A DNA stretch of 64,000 bases from Hymenobacter rubidus (GTDB taxonomy: Bacteria; Bacteroidota; Bacteroidia; Cytophagales; Hymenobacteraceae). The stretch lies in assembly GCF_016734815.1 (NCBI RefSeq), contig NZ_JAERQF010000009.1:90674-154673 (forward strand), written 5' to 3'. Made by a program: the position numbers and the translations under genes. Numbering within the stretch: position 1 is the stretch's first letter; every line of letters starts with the position of its first letter. Positions 1 through 8,993 of the stretch are shown piece after piece. The notes under the pieces are model-generated. The model was not told the origin of the DNA. It did not search any database and was given only the letters and a program-made list of their open reading frames with translations.

Positions 1-526
1 CGCGACGCTCCGAGAGGGGCTGGTTGATGGCATCCGAGCCGGAGCTGTCGGTGTGGCCTTCAATCACGACGTTGGTGTCGGCGTATTTCTTCAGGGTCGT
101 GGCCAGCTGGTCGATGTTGCCGGCCGCTTCCGGGGTCAGGCTCGACGAGTTGGTGCCGAACAGGATGCCCGAAGCAAAGGTGATTTTGATGCCTTCGCCG
201 ACGCGCTCCACGGTAGCGCCTTCCAGGTCGCGGCGCAATTCAGCGGCGGCTTTGTCCATTTTGCGACCGATGAGCGCACCGGCGGTACCACCCACCACGG
301 CGCCAATGATAGCGCCTTTGGCCGTGCCCGACTTGCCGCCAATCAAACGGCCGGCCACGCCACCCGCTACCGCGCCACCCAGGCCGCCAATGATGCCGCC
401 CTTCAGGGTTTTGCTCATGCCTTTCGGCTTATCCGTCGAAACGGTGGTGGTTTGGGCCTGCGCAAAGTTGTTTACCAACAGCAGCAGGGCCAGGAGAAAT
501 GTGAGGGATGAACGAAGAAATTTCAT
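1..526 (-). CDS. Glycine-zipper OmpA-family envelope protein (partial)
   Basis: The reading frame starts with ATG at 526 and runs off the left edge of the window, so about 175 N-terminal residues are visible. Residues 1-24 form a signal peptide ending AQAQ. Residues 40-92 are a glycine zipper (GGIIGGLGGAVAGG and further G/A repeats), a hairpin that inserts in or lies against a membrane. From about residue 108 an OmpA-like peptidoglycan-binding domain begins, with the hallmark EGHTDSSGSDAINQPLSERR. OmpA domains hold the outer membrane to peptidoglycan. It is a close paralogue of the gene at 1237-1983, with the same domain order but no lipobox. The C-terminus is not in the window. Confidence 0.9.
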   Translation of the reverse strand, partial: MKFLRSSLTFLLALLLLVNNFAQAQTTTVSTDKPKGMSKTLKGGIIGGLGGAVAGGVAGRLIGGKSGTAKGAIIGAVVGGTAGALIGRKMDKAAAELRRDLEGATVERVGEGIKITFASGILFGTNSSSLTPEAAGNIDQLATTLKKYADTNVVIEGHTDSSGSDAINQPLSERR

Positions 527-676
527 GTTTAAAAAGGGGTTTGGATAAAAGATGCCGACGAAAAGCCTCGGCGAGTGCAATTGGCCGGCAAGTACGCTAT
601 TTGCAACCACCTTGCCAAACTCTCCAAGCTCAACACGAGCCCCCACCCGTTTAACCAAGTGGGTATGGCGTTCAAC

Positions 677-717
677 CAAAAAAACGGCCCCACCGCAAGG
701 GCAGGGCCGTTTTTTTG
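677..717 (-). terminator. Rho-independent terminator
   Basis: AAAACGGCCC (681-690) pairs with GGGCCGTTTT (704-713), with A and T runs on either side, so it can act in both directions. It lies 30 bp beyond the stop of the minus-strand gene at 745-1023 and upstream of the partial OmpA gene. The rest of the 527-744 gap shows no credible gene. Confidence 0.8.
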
Positions 718-744
718 TATTAGCTGTTCGCTGATAAGTTCGGG

Positions 745-1023
745 CTATTTCTTGCCCTTGTAGGCGTTGTAGCGCGCAGGGTCTTTTTTCTTGTCCTTAT
801 TACGCCCAATCAGGCCCCCGCCTACCACGCCGGCTGCGGCACCAATCACGGCCCCTTTGCCACCGCCCAGCACGGCCCCAGTCACGGCACCAGCGCCGCC
901 GCCAATGGCCGCGCCTTTGGCCTTATTGCTCCAGCCTTTTTTGGGCGTCTGGGCCTGAGCAGCGCCGCCAGCCAGCATGAGGAACGAGAGCAACAGCAGG
1001 AAATATATCTTGAAAGTTTTCAT
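745..1023 (-). CDS. Small secreted glycine-zipper protein
   Basis: 92 residues. The start at 1023 is chosen because it opens a clean signal peptide (MKTFKIYFLLLLSF..., ending AQAQ near residue 24); the longer frame upstream adds an unlikely arginine-rich head. The mature protein is almost only a glycine zipper (GGGAGAVTGAVLGGGKGAV and so on) followed by a lysine-rich tail NKDKKKDP...YKGKK. There is no OmpA domain, so it looks like the zipper half of its two neighbours standing alone. It probably sits at the envelope. It has its own terminator downstream. The molecular function is unknown. Confidence 0.8.
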   Translation of the reverse strand: MKTFKIYFLLLLSFLMLAGGAAQAQTPKKGWSNKAKGAAIGGGAGAVTGAVLGGGKGAVIGAAAGVVGGGLIGRNKDKKKDPARYNAYKGKK

Positions 1024-1146
1024 GATGAACAAGGATAAAAGTGGAGGTTGGAAAATGCCAACGGGGCTTAAACGCGGCCTAATTCGCCGAGGTTGTGTTC
1101 GGACCAGCAATTCTGGAAGCGGCACCCAGCGGCGGCGTTGAGCACA

Positions 1147-1176
1147 AAAAAAGCCACCCATCGGGGTGGCCTTTTC
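1147..1176 (-). terminator. Likely terminator of the 1237-1983 gene
   Basis: GCCACCC (1153-1159) pairs with GGGTGGC (1164-1170), flanked by an A run on the left, which is a U run for minus-strand transcripts. It lies about 60 bp beyond the stop at 1237. Confidence 0.65.
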
Positions 1177-1236
1177 TGGTAATCTGAGTAATTCGTAGCG
1201 CTTAAGCGAGCAGTGAAAATTACGCAGTGAGTGGCT

Positions 1237-1983
1237 TTACAAGGTGCCGTTTTCAGCAGCCTTTTTCATCTTCTCGTTGGCGTAGATGGCAATTTCTACG
1301 CGGCGGTTGGCCTGCTTACCTTCGGGCGTGGTGTTATCGCCCACGGGCTGCGTCGAACCGTAGCCTTGGGTAGTGATGCGGCTCGAAGCCACGCCTTTGG
1401 CAATGGTGGAGTTGGCCACGGCCTGGGCCCGACGCTCGGAAAGCGGCTGGTTGATGGCGTCGCTACCCGAGTTGTCGGTGTGGCCTTCAATCAGCACGTT
1501 GGTATCGGGGTATTTCTGCAAAATGGCGGCCATCTTGGTGATGTCCGTTTCCGAAGCCGGACGCAGCGTAGCCGAGTTGGTATCGAAGAGGATGCCCGAG
1601 TCGAAGGTGATTTTGATGCCTTCGCCCACGCGCTCTACCTTGGCGTTCTGCATGTCTTTCTGCAGGTCAGCGGCCTGTTTGTCCATTTTCCGACCAATAA
1701 TGGCGCCGGTGGTGCCACCTGCCGCGGCGCCCACAATGGCGCCAATGGCCGTGCCCTTGCCGCCGCCCAGCAGCCCGCCTACCACGCCCCCAATCACGGC
1801 TCCACCACCGGCGCCCAACAGGCCGCCTTTGGTGGTTTTGCTCATGCCGGTTTTACGGGCGCCGGTGCCGTTATTGGTCGAGAGGTCGGGCTGGGTAGTG
1901 CTGGCTTGCTGCGAAGTGGCGCACGAGCTGAACAGCAGCACGAAAGCCATCAATACGGAAAGAAAAGATTTGGAAGTGTTCAT
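1237..1983 (-). CDS. OmpA-family lipoprotein with glycine zipper
   Basis: 248 residues from the ATG at 1983. The start is chosen because it opens a lipoprotein signal (MNTSKSFLSVLMAFVLLFSSC, lipid cysteine at residue 21); the frame extends further upstream without a signal. Domains in order: polar linker with TTQPDLSTNNGTG, glycine zipper at about 55-100, short charged linker, and an OmpA/MotB-type domain at about 125-235 with EGHTDNSGSDAINQPLSERR and the family motif NRRVEIAI. It is predicted to be anchored in the outer membrane by lipid and to bind peptidoglycan. It is a tandem paralogue of the partial gene at 1-526. Confidence 0.92.
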   Translation of the reverse strand: MNTSKSFLSVLMAFVLLFSSCATSQQASTTQPDLSTNNGTGARKTGMSKTTKGGLLGAGGGAVIGGVVGGLLGGGKGTAIGAIVGAAAGGTTGAIIGRKMDKQAADLQKDMQNAKVERVGEGIKITFDSGILFDTNSATLRPASETDITKMAAILQKYPDTNVLIEGHTDNSGSDAINQPLSERRAQAVANSTIAKGVASSRITTQGYGSTQPVGDNTTPEGKQANRRVEIAIYANEKMKKAAENGTL

Positions 1984-2027
1984 GTGAAAATGAAAAGTGG
2001 GTGAAGATATTCCGGAGCTTATACGGG

Positions 2028-2060
2028 AAAAACCCACTCCGGTACCGGAAATGGGTTTTT
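2028..2060 (-). terminator. Rho-independent terminator behind accD
   Basis: AAAAACCCA (2028-2036) pairs with TGGGTTTTT (2052-2060), and an inner CCGGTACCGG palindrome extends the stem. It lies about 40 bp after the accD stop. Confidence 0.75.
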
Positions 2061-2101
2061 CAAGAAGTGTGCCGAAATAAAAAAACCTGCTTTTCAGCGT
2101 T

Positions 2102-3004
2102 CTAATGCGCTTTTGCGGAGGAACGGCGCGGCTCCTTACCCGCCGGGGCAGCCACCGAATCGGGCCGGAGCATGCCCAGCAGGTCGGCCAGCCGCTGCTT
2201 CAGCTCGCGGCGGTCCACTATGAAATCGAGGAAGCCATGCTCGAGCACAAACTCCGCGCTTTGGAAGCCCTTGGGTAGGTCTTTGCCAATGGTTTCCTTG
2301 ATGACGCGGGGGCCGGCAAAGCCGATGAGCGCGCCCGGCTCGGCAATGTTAAAGTCGCCCAGCATGGCAAACGACGCCGTGACGCCGCCCGTGGTAGGGT
2401 CCGTGAGCAGGCTCACGTAGGGCACGCCGGCGGCAGACAGCAGCGCCAGCTTGGCCGAGGTTTTGGCCATTTGCATCAGCGAGTAGCCGGCCTCCATCAT
2501 GCGGGCGCCCCCGGAGCGCGAAATCATGAGGAAGGGGATGTGGTTCTGGCGGGCGAAGTCGATGGCGCGGGCAATTTTTTCGCCCACCACCGAGCCCATC
2601 GAGCCGCCGATGAACTTGAAGTCCATGGCCGCCACCACCAGCGGCTGGCCGGCACTCAGGCCGTGGGCGGTACGCACGGCATCTTTCAGACCGGTATTGC
2701 GCTCGGTGGCCACAATGCGCTGCGGATAGGCCTTGGTGTCGACAAAATGCAGCGGGTCGCCGGAGGTCAGGTCGGCATCGAGTTCGGTAAACTCGTTATT
2801 ATCGAACAGAAACTCGAAGTAGTCGGCCGCGTCGATGCGGTCGTGGTGGCCGCAATTGCCGCACACGTACAGCAGGCGCTTGTGCTCGGCCATGGTGGCC
2901 ACGGTTTTACACTCCGGACACTTGTACCAGAGGCCGTCGGGGGTCTCTTTTTTCTGCTCAGTAGGGGTAACGATGCCCTTCTCTACGCGCTTAAACCAGG
3001 CCAT
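2102..3004 (-). CDS. accD: Acetyl-CoA carboxylase carboxyltransferase subunit beta
   Basis: 300 residues, a usual length for AccD. The N-terminus carries the four-cysteine zinc ribbon (C29-PE-C32 and C48-GN-C51) seen in bacterial AccD, followed by the crotonase-fold carboxyltransferase domain with [29 protein letters not shown] and [12 protein letters not shown]. With AccA it transfers carboxyl from biotin-BCCP to acetyl-CoA, giving malonyl-CoA for fatty acid synthesis in the cytoplasm. It stands alone here with its own terminator; accA and accBC are not in the window. The ATG at 3004 starts the conserved [11 protein letters not shown]. Confidence 0.97.
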   Translation of the reverse strand: MAWFKRVEKGIVTPTEQKKETPDGLWYKCPECKTVATMAEHKRLLYVCGNCGHHDRIDAADYFEFLFDNNEFTELDADLTSGDPLHFVDTKAYPQRIVATERNTGLKDAVRTAHGLSAGQPLVVAAMDFKFIGGSMGSVVGEKIARAIDFARQNHIPFLMISRSGGARMMEAGYSLMQMAKTSAKLALLSAAGVPYVSLLTDPTTGGVTASFAMLGDFNIAEPGALIGFAGPRVIKETIGKDLPKGFQSAEFVLEHGFLDFIVDRRELKQRLADLLGMLRPDSVAAPAGKEPRRSSAKAH

Positions 3005-3537
3005 TTTATGTTCGCTTTCGGCTGTTAGCGGGAAGGCTAGCAGCTTTTATTTTTTTAGGGAGTGCCGCAAGCTTCGGGCTTGCCGTGACTGATAAACAGG
3101 GCGTCAAAGATAAGTCATGGGCTCTGCCTTACACTACTGCCGGCAAGCAGCTCATGCCCCATTGAGGTTTACGCCAGCGTGATGGTTGGGTTAAGGTACA
3201 CATCATTGGACGGGATGCAATAATTCGACGCCCTCCGTGGGCAGCTGCCGGGCGGATGGGGCTGGTCTTTGCTCACCCTGGCCGCGTGGGCACACAAAGC
3301 CTCGTTTTAGGGGTTTGGGGTTAGCAAAAAAGTCATCATGCAAGAACGGAGCAGGTGGCGCGGGCAAGGCAGGCGCCTATAGAAAGGAGGTGAACAAATA
3401 TAGCCCGAAAACGAAACGCCCGGCAGCAACTGGCTGGCCCGGATGCGCCCCCAATGCCCTTCCGGCGCTACCTTGCCACGCCAACGCGGCCGGACAGTCC
3501 GGTTGCCGAAGGCCCGGCTTACTGCCTCGTCCATTCT
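3005..3537. other. Intergenic region without a convincing gene
   Basis: This 530-bp gap lies between divergent genes (accD to the left, OmpA lipoprotein to the right) and so must hold both promoters, but no clear TAnnTTTG box stands out. A small UUCG-loop hairpin (GCAAGC 3067-3072 with GCTTGC 3078-3083) lies in the accD leader side. Reading frames here have no recognisable domain and overlap the antisense of the next gene. Confidence 0.5.
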
Positions 3538-4575
3538 GTGAAACGCTTCTCCCCTGCCCTGCTGGCCCTGTCGCTCCTCGCCGCCCCCGTCCTCCACAGC
3601 TGCGTGACGGCCAAGCGCTACGACGACCTGAGCGCCCGCCAGCGCGCCGACGCCGAAGGCAAAGCCGCCGCTGAGCGCCAGTTGCGCAACGCCACCACTG
3701 AGCTGCAAAAGGCCTCCGACGAACTCGCCCAGCTGCGCCTCAGCCAAAAGCGCCTCGTGGTGGACTCGACCGAAACCGGCAACGCCTACCGCAAAACCCG
3801 GATGCTGTATAACGAGCTGAACAACAGCTACGACAAGCTGCTCAAAAATAGCGACCGGGAGCTGGCCAATAAGTCGTCCGACTACAACAAAGTGGCCAGA
3901 GACCTGGCCCGCCGCGAAGCCGAGCTGGGCGAGCTGGAAACCACCCTGCAAAAAAGCAAGGCTGCCAACGACCGCCTCGCCGCCGACCTGCAAACCCGCG
4001 AGGCCCGCCTCACCGAGCTCACCAAAGCCCTGGCCGATAAGGACCAAGCCGTGGCCGACCTAAAGGCCCGCGTGAGCAAGGCCCTGCTCAGCTTCAACAG
4101 CAGCGACCTGCAGGTGAAGCTGAAAGACGGCAAGGTGTACGTGTCGCTTTCGGAGCAGCTGCTGTTCAAATCGGGTTCTACCAAAGTGGACCCTAAGGGC
4201 CAGGAGGCGCTGAAAAAGCTGGCCGCCGTGCTGCAGGAGCAGAAGGACGTGAACGTGGTGGTGGAAGGCCACACCGACAACGTGCCCATTCTGCGCGGCA
4301 CCGCCGGCATGACCGATAACTGGGACCTGAGCGCCCTGCGCGCCACCGAAATTGCGCGCCTGCTCACCACGGCCGGGGTTTCGCCGGAGCGCGTTACGGC
4401 GTCGGGCCGGGGCCAGTACGTGCCGGTAGCGGCCAATGACACGCCTCAGAACAAGGCCATGAACCGCCGCACCGAAATCATTCTCACGCCCAAGCTCAAC
4501 GAGCTGTTTCAGATTCTGGACAGCAACTCCAGCACGCCGGCCGCGCCGGTGGCCCCGGCCGCGCCGGGCAAATAA
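3538..4575 (+). CDS. OmpA-family lipoprotein with periplasmic coiled coil
   Basis: 345 residues from the GTG at 3538. That start is chosen because it opens a lipoprotein signal (MKRFSPALLALSLLAAPVLHSC, lipid cysteine 22); an ATG at 3454 in the same frame gives a poor N-terminal head. After the signal comes an alpha-helical, charged region at about 28-185, rich in A, E, R, L and K and probably coiled coil, then a C-terminal OmpA domain at about 200-320 with EGHTDNVP and NRRTEIILTP. The build is typical of lipoproteins that link outer membrane to peptidoglycan across the periplasm. The tail is rich in proline and alanine. A strong terminator follows. Confidence 0.9.
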   Translation: MKRFSPALLALSLLAAPVLHSCVTAKRYDDLSARQRADAEGKAAAERQLRNATTELQKASDELAQLRLSQKRLVVDSTETGNAYRKTRMLYNELNNSYDKLLKNSDRELANKSSDYNKVARDLARREAELGELETTLQKSKAANDRLAADLQTREARLTELTKALADKDQAVADLKARVSKALLSFNSSDLQVKLKDGKVYVSLSEQLLFKSGSTKVDPKGQEALKKLAAVLQEQKDVNVVVEGHTDNVPILRGTAGMTDNWDLSALRATEIARLLTTAGVSPERVTASGRGQYVPVAANDTPQNKAMNRRTEIILTPKLNELFQILDSNSSTPAAPVAPAAPGK

Positions 4576-4621
4576 ATTATTGCGCTCCGACAGGTCGGAT
4601 TATCTTGATTATTACTATCTT

Positions 4622-4656
4622 CACCAGCCCGGCAGCCGTTGCCGGGCTGGTGTTTG
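4622..4656 (+). terminator. Strong rho-independent terminator
   Basis: A perfect 13-bp stem, CACCAGCCCGGCA (4622-4634) with TGCCGGGCTGGTG (4640-4652), a 5-nt loop, then TTTGGTTT. It lies 47 bp after the OmpA lipoprotein stop. Confidence 0.88.
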
Positions 4657-4682
4657 GTTTCTACCCTTTTCCAAGCTGAGTC

Positions 4683-6125
4683 ATGCGTTTGTCTTTCCTC
4701 TTTCGCAGCGTAGTGGGTTTCCTTTTTTGCTGGACTAGTGCGCTCATTGCTCACGCCACACACGAGTTGGGCAGCGAATTAACGTATCAGTACGTGGGCA
4801 CGGTGGCCAACCCCAACCTCTACCACATCACGGCACGCTTGTTTCGAGACCCCAACACAGTAATTCAGACTAATAATGTGATAGTGACGTGCGGACGGAA
4901 CGAGTGCGGCAATACACTGCCCGGCAGCTTTACGGTCCTGCTGACCCTTACCAGTAGTGTACTGAAAACCAACGGCTGTTCGGGGAGCGTGGGGATTTCT
5001 TACCGCCTCATGACGCTGGAAGGCGATGTTCAACTGCCACCGGCGCGCTGGACGCTAAGCATCCAGGCCACAAACCGGCGTTCCGACATCATCAACGTAC
5101 CGCAGTCATCGCAGCAGAATTTTTACGTGTCTTCCGAATTGGATAACACCACCGGATTGGTCGATTCTTCGCCGCGCTTCCTTACAACCCAGCTCATTCT
5201 GCTTAGCAGCACGCAGCCGCAACTGCACCAAAGCCTTAGTGCCTTTGACAGTGACGGGGATTCGCTGGTGTATCAACTGGTACCGTCTTTGGGCACAGCT
5301 TCCACGATTTCAGCCTGTGCCACGGGCACCATCGGTACCGTTGCGCCGCATTTTCAATTAAACGCGGCCACGGGAGAGCTGCTCACGCTGGCAGGTCCTA
5401 CCCAGCAGGGCTTCTATGACCTAGCAGCACGAGTGGACGAATACCGACGGCTGAATGGTAGCTGGCAACGGATTGGCAGTGTCACTCGCGACATTATGTA
5501 TCTGGTGGCTCTGAGTAATAATCAGCTTCCTGCCTTCAACCGCGTTGCCTTGACCAGCAACCCCACCGGCCAGCTCCTCGGCCAAACCATTCGCGTAAAC
5601 CCTGGCCAAACGCTTTCGCTCACCCTCACCGCCGCCGACCCCGATGCCGGGCAAGTACTTACCTTGACTAGTGACGTAGCAGGCCTGGTACCCGGTGCGA
5701 CGTTCCAGGACCAGGGCAATGGCCAGGGCCTGCTTACCTGGCAGGTGCCGGCCGCGCAGCCGCTGGGCCGCTACACCCTCACCGCCATGGCCGCCGACAA
5801 TGCCTGCCCGACAGCCGGCGCCACCGCCGTTACGCTGCCGATTCTGGTGACCCAGCAGGTGCTCGCTACGCAACCCGCTCATCAGAATCTCGCCCAGCTA
5901 CCGTACCCCACGCCCTTTTCGGAAGAGGTCCGGTTTCAGCTCCAGGGTGCTGGCCGCCAGCCGGTGGCCATTGTTGACGGGCTAGGTCGTACAGTAGCCC
6001 ACCTCGCCACTGATGCCAGCGGCAATGTGGTGTGGCGACCAGAAGCTGGCATTGCAGCCGGCCTGTATTTCGCTCGCAACCTCGATGGAAGCCAAGTAGC
6101 GCGCCTGTCATATAGCGGCCGGTAG
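4683..6125 (+). CDS. T9SS-exported cell-surface or secreted protein
   Basis: 480 residues with a signal peptide (about 1-26, ending IAHA before THELGSELTYQYVG). The middle contains DSDGDSLVYQL and, near 300-380, a cadherin/Ig-like stretch (ADPDAGQVLTLTS). The C-terminal 75 residues (PYPTPFSEEVRFQL..., DGLGRTV..., AAGLYFARNLDG) are a T9SS type A sorting domain. The opening THELGSEL...Y recurs in large Bacteroidota secreted proteins whose function is not known to me. It probably passes through the Sec and T9SS routes to the surface. It starts 30 bp after the upstream terminator and converges on the MBL gene. Confidence 0.8.
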   Translation: MRLSFLFRSVVGFLFCWTSALIAHATHELGSELTYQYVGTVANPNLYHITARLFRDPNTVIQTNNVIVTCGRNECGNTLPGSFTVLLTLTSSVLKTNGCSGSVGISYRLMTLEGDVQLPPARWTLSIQATNRRSDIINVPQSSQQNFYVSSELDNTTGLVDSSPRFLTTQLILLSSTQPQLHQSLSAFDSDGDSLVYQLVPSLGTASTISACATGTIGTVAPHFQLNAATGELLTLAGPTQQGFYDLAARVDEYRRLNGSWQRIGSVTRDIMYLVALSNNQLPAFNRVALTSNPTGQLLGQTIRVNPGQTLSLTLTAADPDAGQVLTLTSDVAGLVPGATFQDQGNGQGLLTWQVPAAQPLGRYTLTAMAADNACPTAGATAVTLPILVTQQVLATQPAHQNLAQLPYPTPFSEEVRFQLQGAGRQPVAIVDGLGRTVAHLATDASGNVVWRPEAGIAAGLYFARNLDGSQVARLSYSGR

Positions 6126-6164
6126 GTTGCTATTTGGTTCTGGATGGTATTTGTGCAGCAAGCG

Positions 6165-6269
6165 CACGGTCATGCAGCGCGCAGCGAAACATCTCGCGTG
6201 CGGTGGTAATTCAATCGTGTTGGTTAGTGGAGGCACGCGAGATGCTTCGCTGCGCTCTGCATGACCGTG
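6165..6269. repeat. Dispersed inverted repeat, family A, copy 1
   Basis: Outer arms CACGGTCATGCAG (6165-6177) and CTGCATGACCGTG (6257-6269) are perfect complements, and the inner parts (CATCTCGCGTGC with GCACGCGAGATG) continue the stem. The loop side holds GTAATTCAATCG. It lies between two convergent stops and may serve as a two-way terminator. Copies 2 and 3 are at 31988-32094 and 46291-46393. Confidence 0.9.
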
Positions 6270-6286
6270 TTTGACCAGATACAGGC

Positions 6287-7276
6287 TTATTTCTGCCACC
6301 ACTGCGAGTTGAACGACCCGGCAGCTACGTCGACGCGCTGGCCGGGCGCGGGCAGCAGCAGCGGCACGTCCGGGCCGGCTTCGGCAATGAGTTGCTGCAC
6401 AGGGGCACGCCAGGCGTGAAACGCGAGGTTGAAGGTGCCCCAATGCAAGGGCAGCAGCGGCCCGCCGCCCAGCAGCCGATGCGCCTGGAGCGCCACAGTC
6501 GGGCCCATGTGAATATCGGCCCATTCGGCATCAGCAGCCCCGATTTCCAGCATGGTCAAATCGAAGGGACCATAGGCGGCCCCAATCTGCCGGAAGCCTT
6601 CCTCGAACGGGCCGGAGTCGCCGCCGAAAAATACTTTGTGGTGCGGCCCCAGCAGGCACCATGAAGCCCAGAGGGTCTTGTTGCGGGTGAGGCCCCGGCC
6701 CGAGAAATGCCGGGCCGGGGTGGCTACCAGCCTAAAATCGTCGGCCAGCTTGGTCGATTCCCACCAATTCAGTTCCGTGATTTTGGCGGCCGGCACGCCC
6801 CAGCGGTGCAGGTGCGCGCCCACGCCCAACGGGCAATAAAACGGCACTCCGGTGCGGCCTAGCTGCCGGATAGCGGCTTCGTCGAGGTGGTCGTAGTGGT
6901 CGTGCGACAGCAGCACGGCGTCGAGTTGGGGCAGGCTGGCCAACGGCAGCGGAGGCGCAAAAAACCGTTTCGGCCCCACCAGTTGGGACGGCGACACCCG
7001 CTCGCTCCACACGGGGTCGGTGAGGATGCGGCGGCCGTCTATTTCGAGCAGCGTGCTGGAATGGCCCAGCCAGGTGGCCCGCAGCGCGGTGGGCGGCACT
7101 GGCAATGCCAGCGCAGCCGCATCGGCCGGAAAAGGACCGAGCGGCGCTTTGGGCTCCCGTTCCTCCTTGCCCAGCAGGTAGCGTTTCAGCAGCGCGCCGT
7201 AGCCAGAAGGCGGATTGACGCTGGTAGGAAGGGCATTATGGTAAATTTTACCGTCGTATCGGGCCTGAAGTTGCAT
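6287..7276 (-). CDS. MBL-fold metallohydrolase, NAPE-PLD/RomA-like
   Basis: 329 residues. The metallo-beta-lactamase metal motif SHDHYDHLD is at 124-132, preceded by WLGHSSTLLEIDG and followed by PARHFSGRG and FFGGDSGPFEEGF, the pattern of the NAPE-hydrolysing phospholipase D-like branch. Near the C-terminus is PLHWGTFNLAFHAW, which carries a further metal-binding histidine. It has no signal peptide and is probably cytoplasmic. The substrate cannot be told from sequence; relatives act on lipid phosphodiesters or are of unknown role. It is a single gene, and repeat A copy 1 lies just after its stop. Confidence 0.87.
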   Translation of the reverse strand: MQLQARYDGKIYHNALPTSVNPPSGYGALLKRYLLGKEEREPKAPLGPFPADAAALALPVPPTALRATWLGHSSTLLEIDGRRILTDPVWSERVSPSQLVGPKRFFAPPLPLASLPQLDAVLLSHDHYDHLDEAAIRQLGRTGVPFYCPLGVGAHLHRWGVPAAKITELNWWESTKLADDFRLVATPARHFSGRGLTRNKTLWASWCLLGPHHKVFFGGDSGPFEEGFRQIGAAYGPFDLTMLEIGAADAEWADIHMGPTVALQAHRLLGGGPLLPLHWGTFNLAFHAWRAPVQQLIAEAGPDVPLLLPAPGQRVDVAAGSFNSQWWQK

Positions 7277-7356
7277 GCGGGAATGAGGAGGCTAAGCGCG
7301 GCCAGCCAGCGGCCGCGCTCGGGTAAGACGCATAGCTTGTCCACATGTTTTGCGGG

Positions 7357-8082
7357 CTACCGCAGCCGGTAGGCCAGTCCCAGCCGCAAAATGCGCGAAT
7401 ACACCATTGGGCTTGCGCCTACCACGCCGCTCTGGTAGTTTCTGAAGCCATACGAATAGCTGGCATTTACGCCAAACCGATGGAACCATACCGTGGCATC
7501 GCCCCGCAGGCGTGGGTCCACAATCTGGCGTTCCCAACGGTCGTTGTCGATATTCCAGGCCTGGCTGCCATCGTAGGTGCCGCTGCCTTTTTCGCGAAAG
7601 TCAAACGCATAGGCCACTTCCGGGCCGGCCAGCAAGTCGATGTCGACGACAGCTGTTTTCAAGCGATAACCTAGTCCCAGGAATGCAGCCAGGTGATTGG
7701 ATGCCAACGAAATAGTGCCGGTGGCTGGGCGCGCAGTATTCGAGACACCGTCGTAATAATTGAGTGCGCTAATGCCGGTGTGGGTGCGCAACCAGTCGTA
7801 GCCAAGGTCGAAAGCAAACATGCCGCCCCAGGCGCTGACCTGCTGCAGCCGCCCGGCCAGGCTGATGCCGGTGCCCAGTTGGCTGCCGTAGGGGCTGTTG
7901 GTGTAGCCGGCGGTGTAGCCGTTGTAGCTGGTATAGTTTAGTTGGGAGGTGGCCACGGCGTCCTTGCCGGCAAATTGCATCAGCCCCACGCCTACCCGCC
8001 CGATGATTTCAGTGTCTTGGGCGGCACCCGGAACGGCCAGCGCCAGCAGGGGTAGAAAAGGGAATAGAAAGTATTTTCTCAT
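7357..8082 (-). CDS. Secreted, probably outer-membrane beta-barrel protein
   Basis: 241 residues from the ATG at 8082, chosen because it opens a signal peptide (MRKYFLFPFLPLLALAVPGAAQ). The mature part has alternating hydrophobic and aromatic strands and glycines (GRVGVGLMQFAG..., AAFLGLGYRLKTAVVDIDLL, FGVNASYSYGFRNYQS) and ends RILRLGLAYRLR, a terminal strand typical of barrels. No family recognised. Function unknown. Confidence 0.72.
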   Translation of the reverse strand: MRKYFLFPFLPLLALAVPGAAQDTEIIGRVGVGLMQFAGKDAVATSQLNYTSYNGYTAGYTNSPYGSQLGTGISLAGRLQQVSAWGGMFAFDLGYDWLRTHTGISALNYYDGVSNTARPATGTISLASNHLAAFLGLGYRLKTAVVDIDLLAGPEVAYAFDFREKGSGTYDGSQAWNIDNDRWERQIVDPRLRGDATVWFHRFGVNASYSYGFRNYQSGVVGASPMVYSRILRLGLAYRLR

Positions 8083-8185
8083 GGATGGGAAGGAACGAGC
8101 GGGCCCTGCGGACGAAAGATAGCCGCGGCCGCACATTGGCCCCTTGACCGACTGCCACCGCCTCGGGTTACATCCTGGCCGGCCC

Positions 8186-8905
8186 TTATGGCAGCAGGCC
8201 CCGTACCACCGGCAGGGCCAGCGCGGCCCAACGCTGCGTTTGGGGGCCGGAATAGTGCAGGCCGTCGCGGGCGAACTGTGCGGCGTCGCCGGCCGCCGCA
8301 CGGGTCAGGGGCGTGATGTCGATGTAGGCAATGCCCGCCTGGTGGCACTCGTCCTGGGCCACGGCGTTGAAGTGGTCGATTTCGGCGCCGACTATGGATG
8401 GTTCAACACCCGACCGCCGGGCAAAAGGCGCCTGGCCCCAATCGGGAATGGAGAGCACAAACACCCGGCCCGGCCGCCCGCCGGCGAAGCGCACGGCCGT
8501 ATGAAGCAAGTCCCGAAACTGCTGCCGATAAAGCACCCCTGACTGCCCCCGGAACTGATTGTTTACCCCAATCAGCAGCGATACCAGGCCGTAGGTGCGC
8601 TGGTTGTTGGCCGCGCTGATGGCTGCTTGCAGCTCGGCCGTTGTCCAGCCGGTGCGGGCTATGATATCGGGCGCTTGCAAGGCAATGCCTTGGCGGCGCG
8701 CCAACGCGGCCAGCTGCACAGGCCAGCGCTCAGCAGGGCCCACGCCTTCGCCAATGGTGTACGAATCGCCCAGGGCCAGGTAGCTTATCTCAGCGCCACT
8801 GACTGTGCGCGGCTCAGCCGCCAGCGTGGCCGGTTGCTGAACCGCGCACCCCTGAAATACCCACAGAAAGCACGGAAATAAGAGGAGCGGTAGGCGCAGC
8901 AGCAT
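8186..8905 (-). CDS. SGNH/GDSL-family esterase lipoprotein
   Basis: 239 residues from the ATG at 8905, which opens a lipoprotein signal ending FQGC (cysteine 20). Block I is ALGDSYTIGEG with the catalytic serine at 48, block III is IGVNNQ, and block V is DGLHYSG with the catalytic Asp and His. It is predicted to hydrolyse esters of small or carbohydrate substrates at the periplasmic or outer face. The longer frame upstream lacks a signal. The next gene starts 88 bp further right. Confidence 0.87.
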   Translation of the reverse strand: MLLRLPLLLFPCFLWVFQGCAVQQPATLAAEPRTVSGAEISYLALGDSYTIGEGVGPAERWPVQLAALARRQGIALQAPDIIARTGWTTAELQAAISAANNQRTYGLVSLLIGVNNQFRGQSGVLYRQQFRDLLHTAVRFAGGRPGRVFVLSIPDWGQAPFARRSGVEPSIVGAEIDHFNAVAQDECHQAGIAYIDITPLTRAAAGDAAQFARDGLHYSGPQTQRWAALALPVVRGLLP

Positions 8906-8993
8906 GGGGTATCGGAAAAGCCAGCGGGATGTACGCCGCTGGTCCGCTCCCAGATTGGCTTGCGGCCCGCGTTGAGTAGGCACGCCTCTCGCC

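Noticed and set aside
3381..3393. AGAAAGGAGGTGA, a perfect complement of the 16S rRNA 3' tail, as a strong ribosome site or rRNA remnant
   Set aside because: No start codon lies at a useful distance on the plus strand, and no further rRNA sequence flanks it on either strand. Probably chance.
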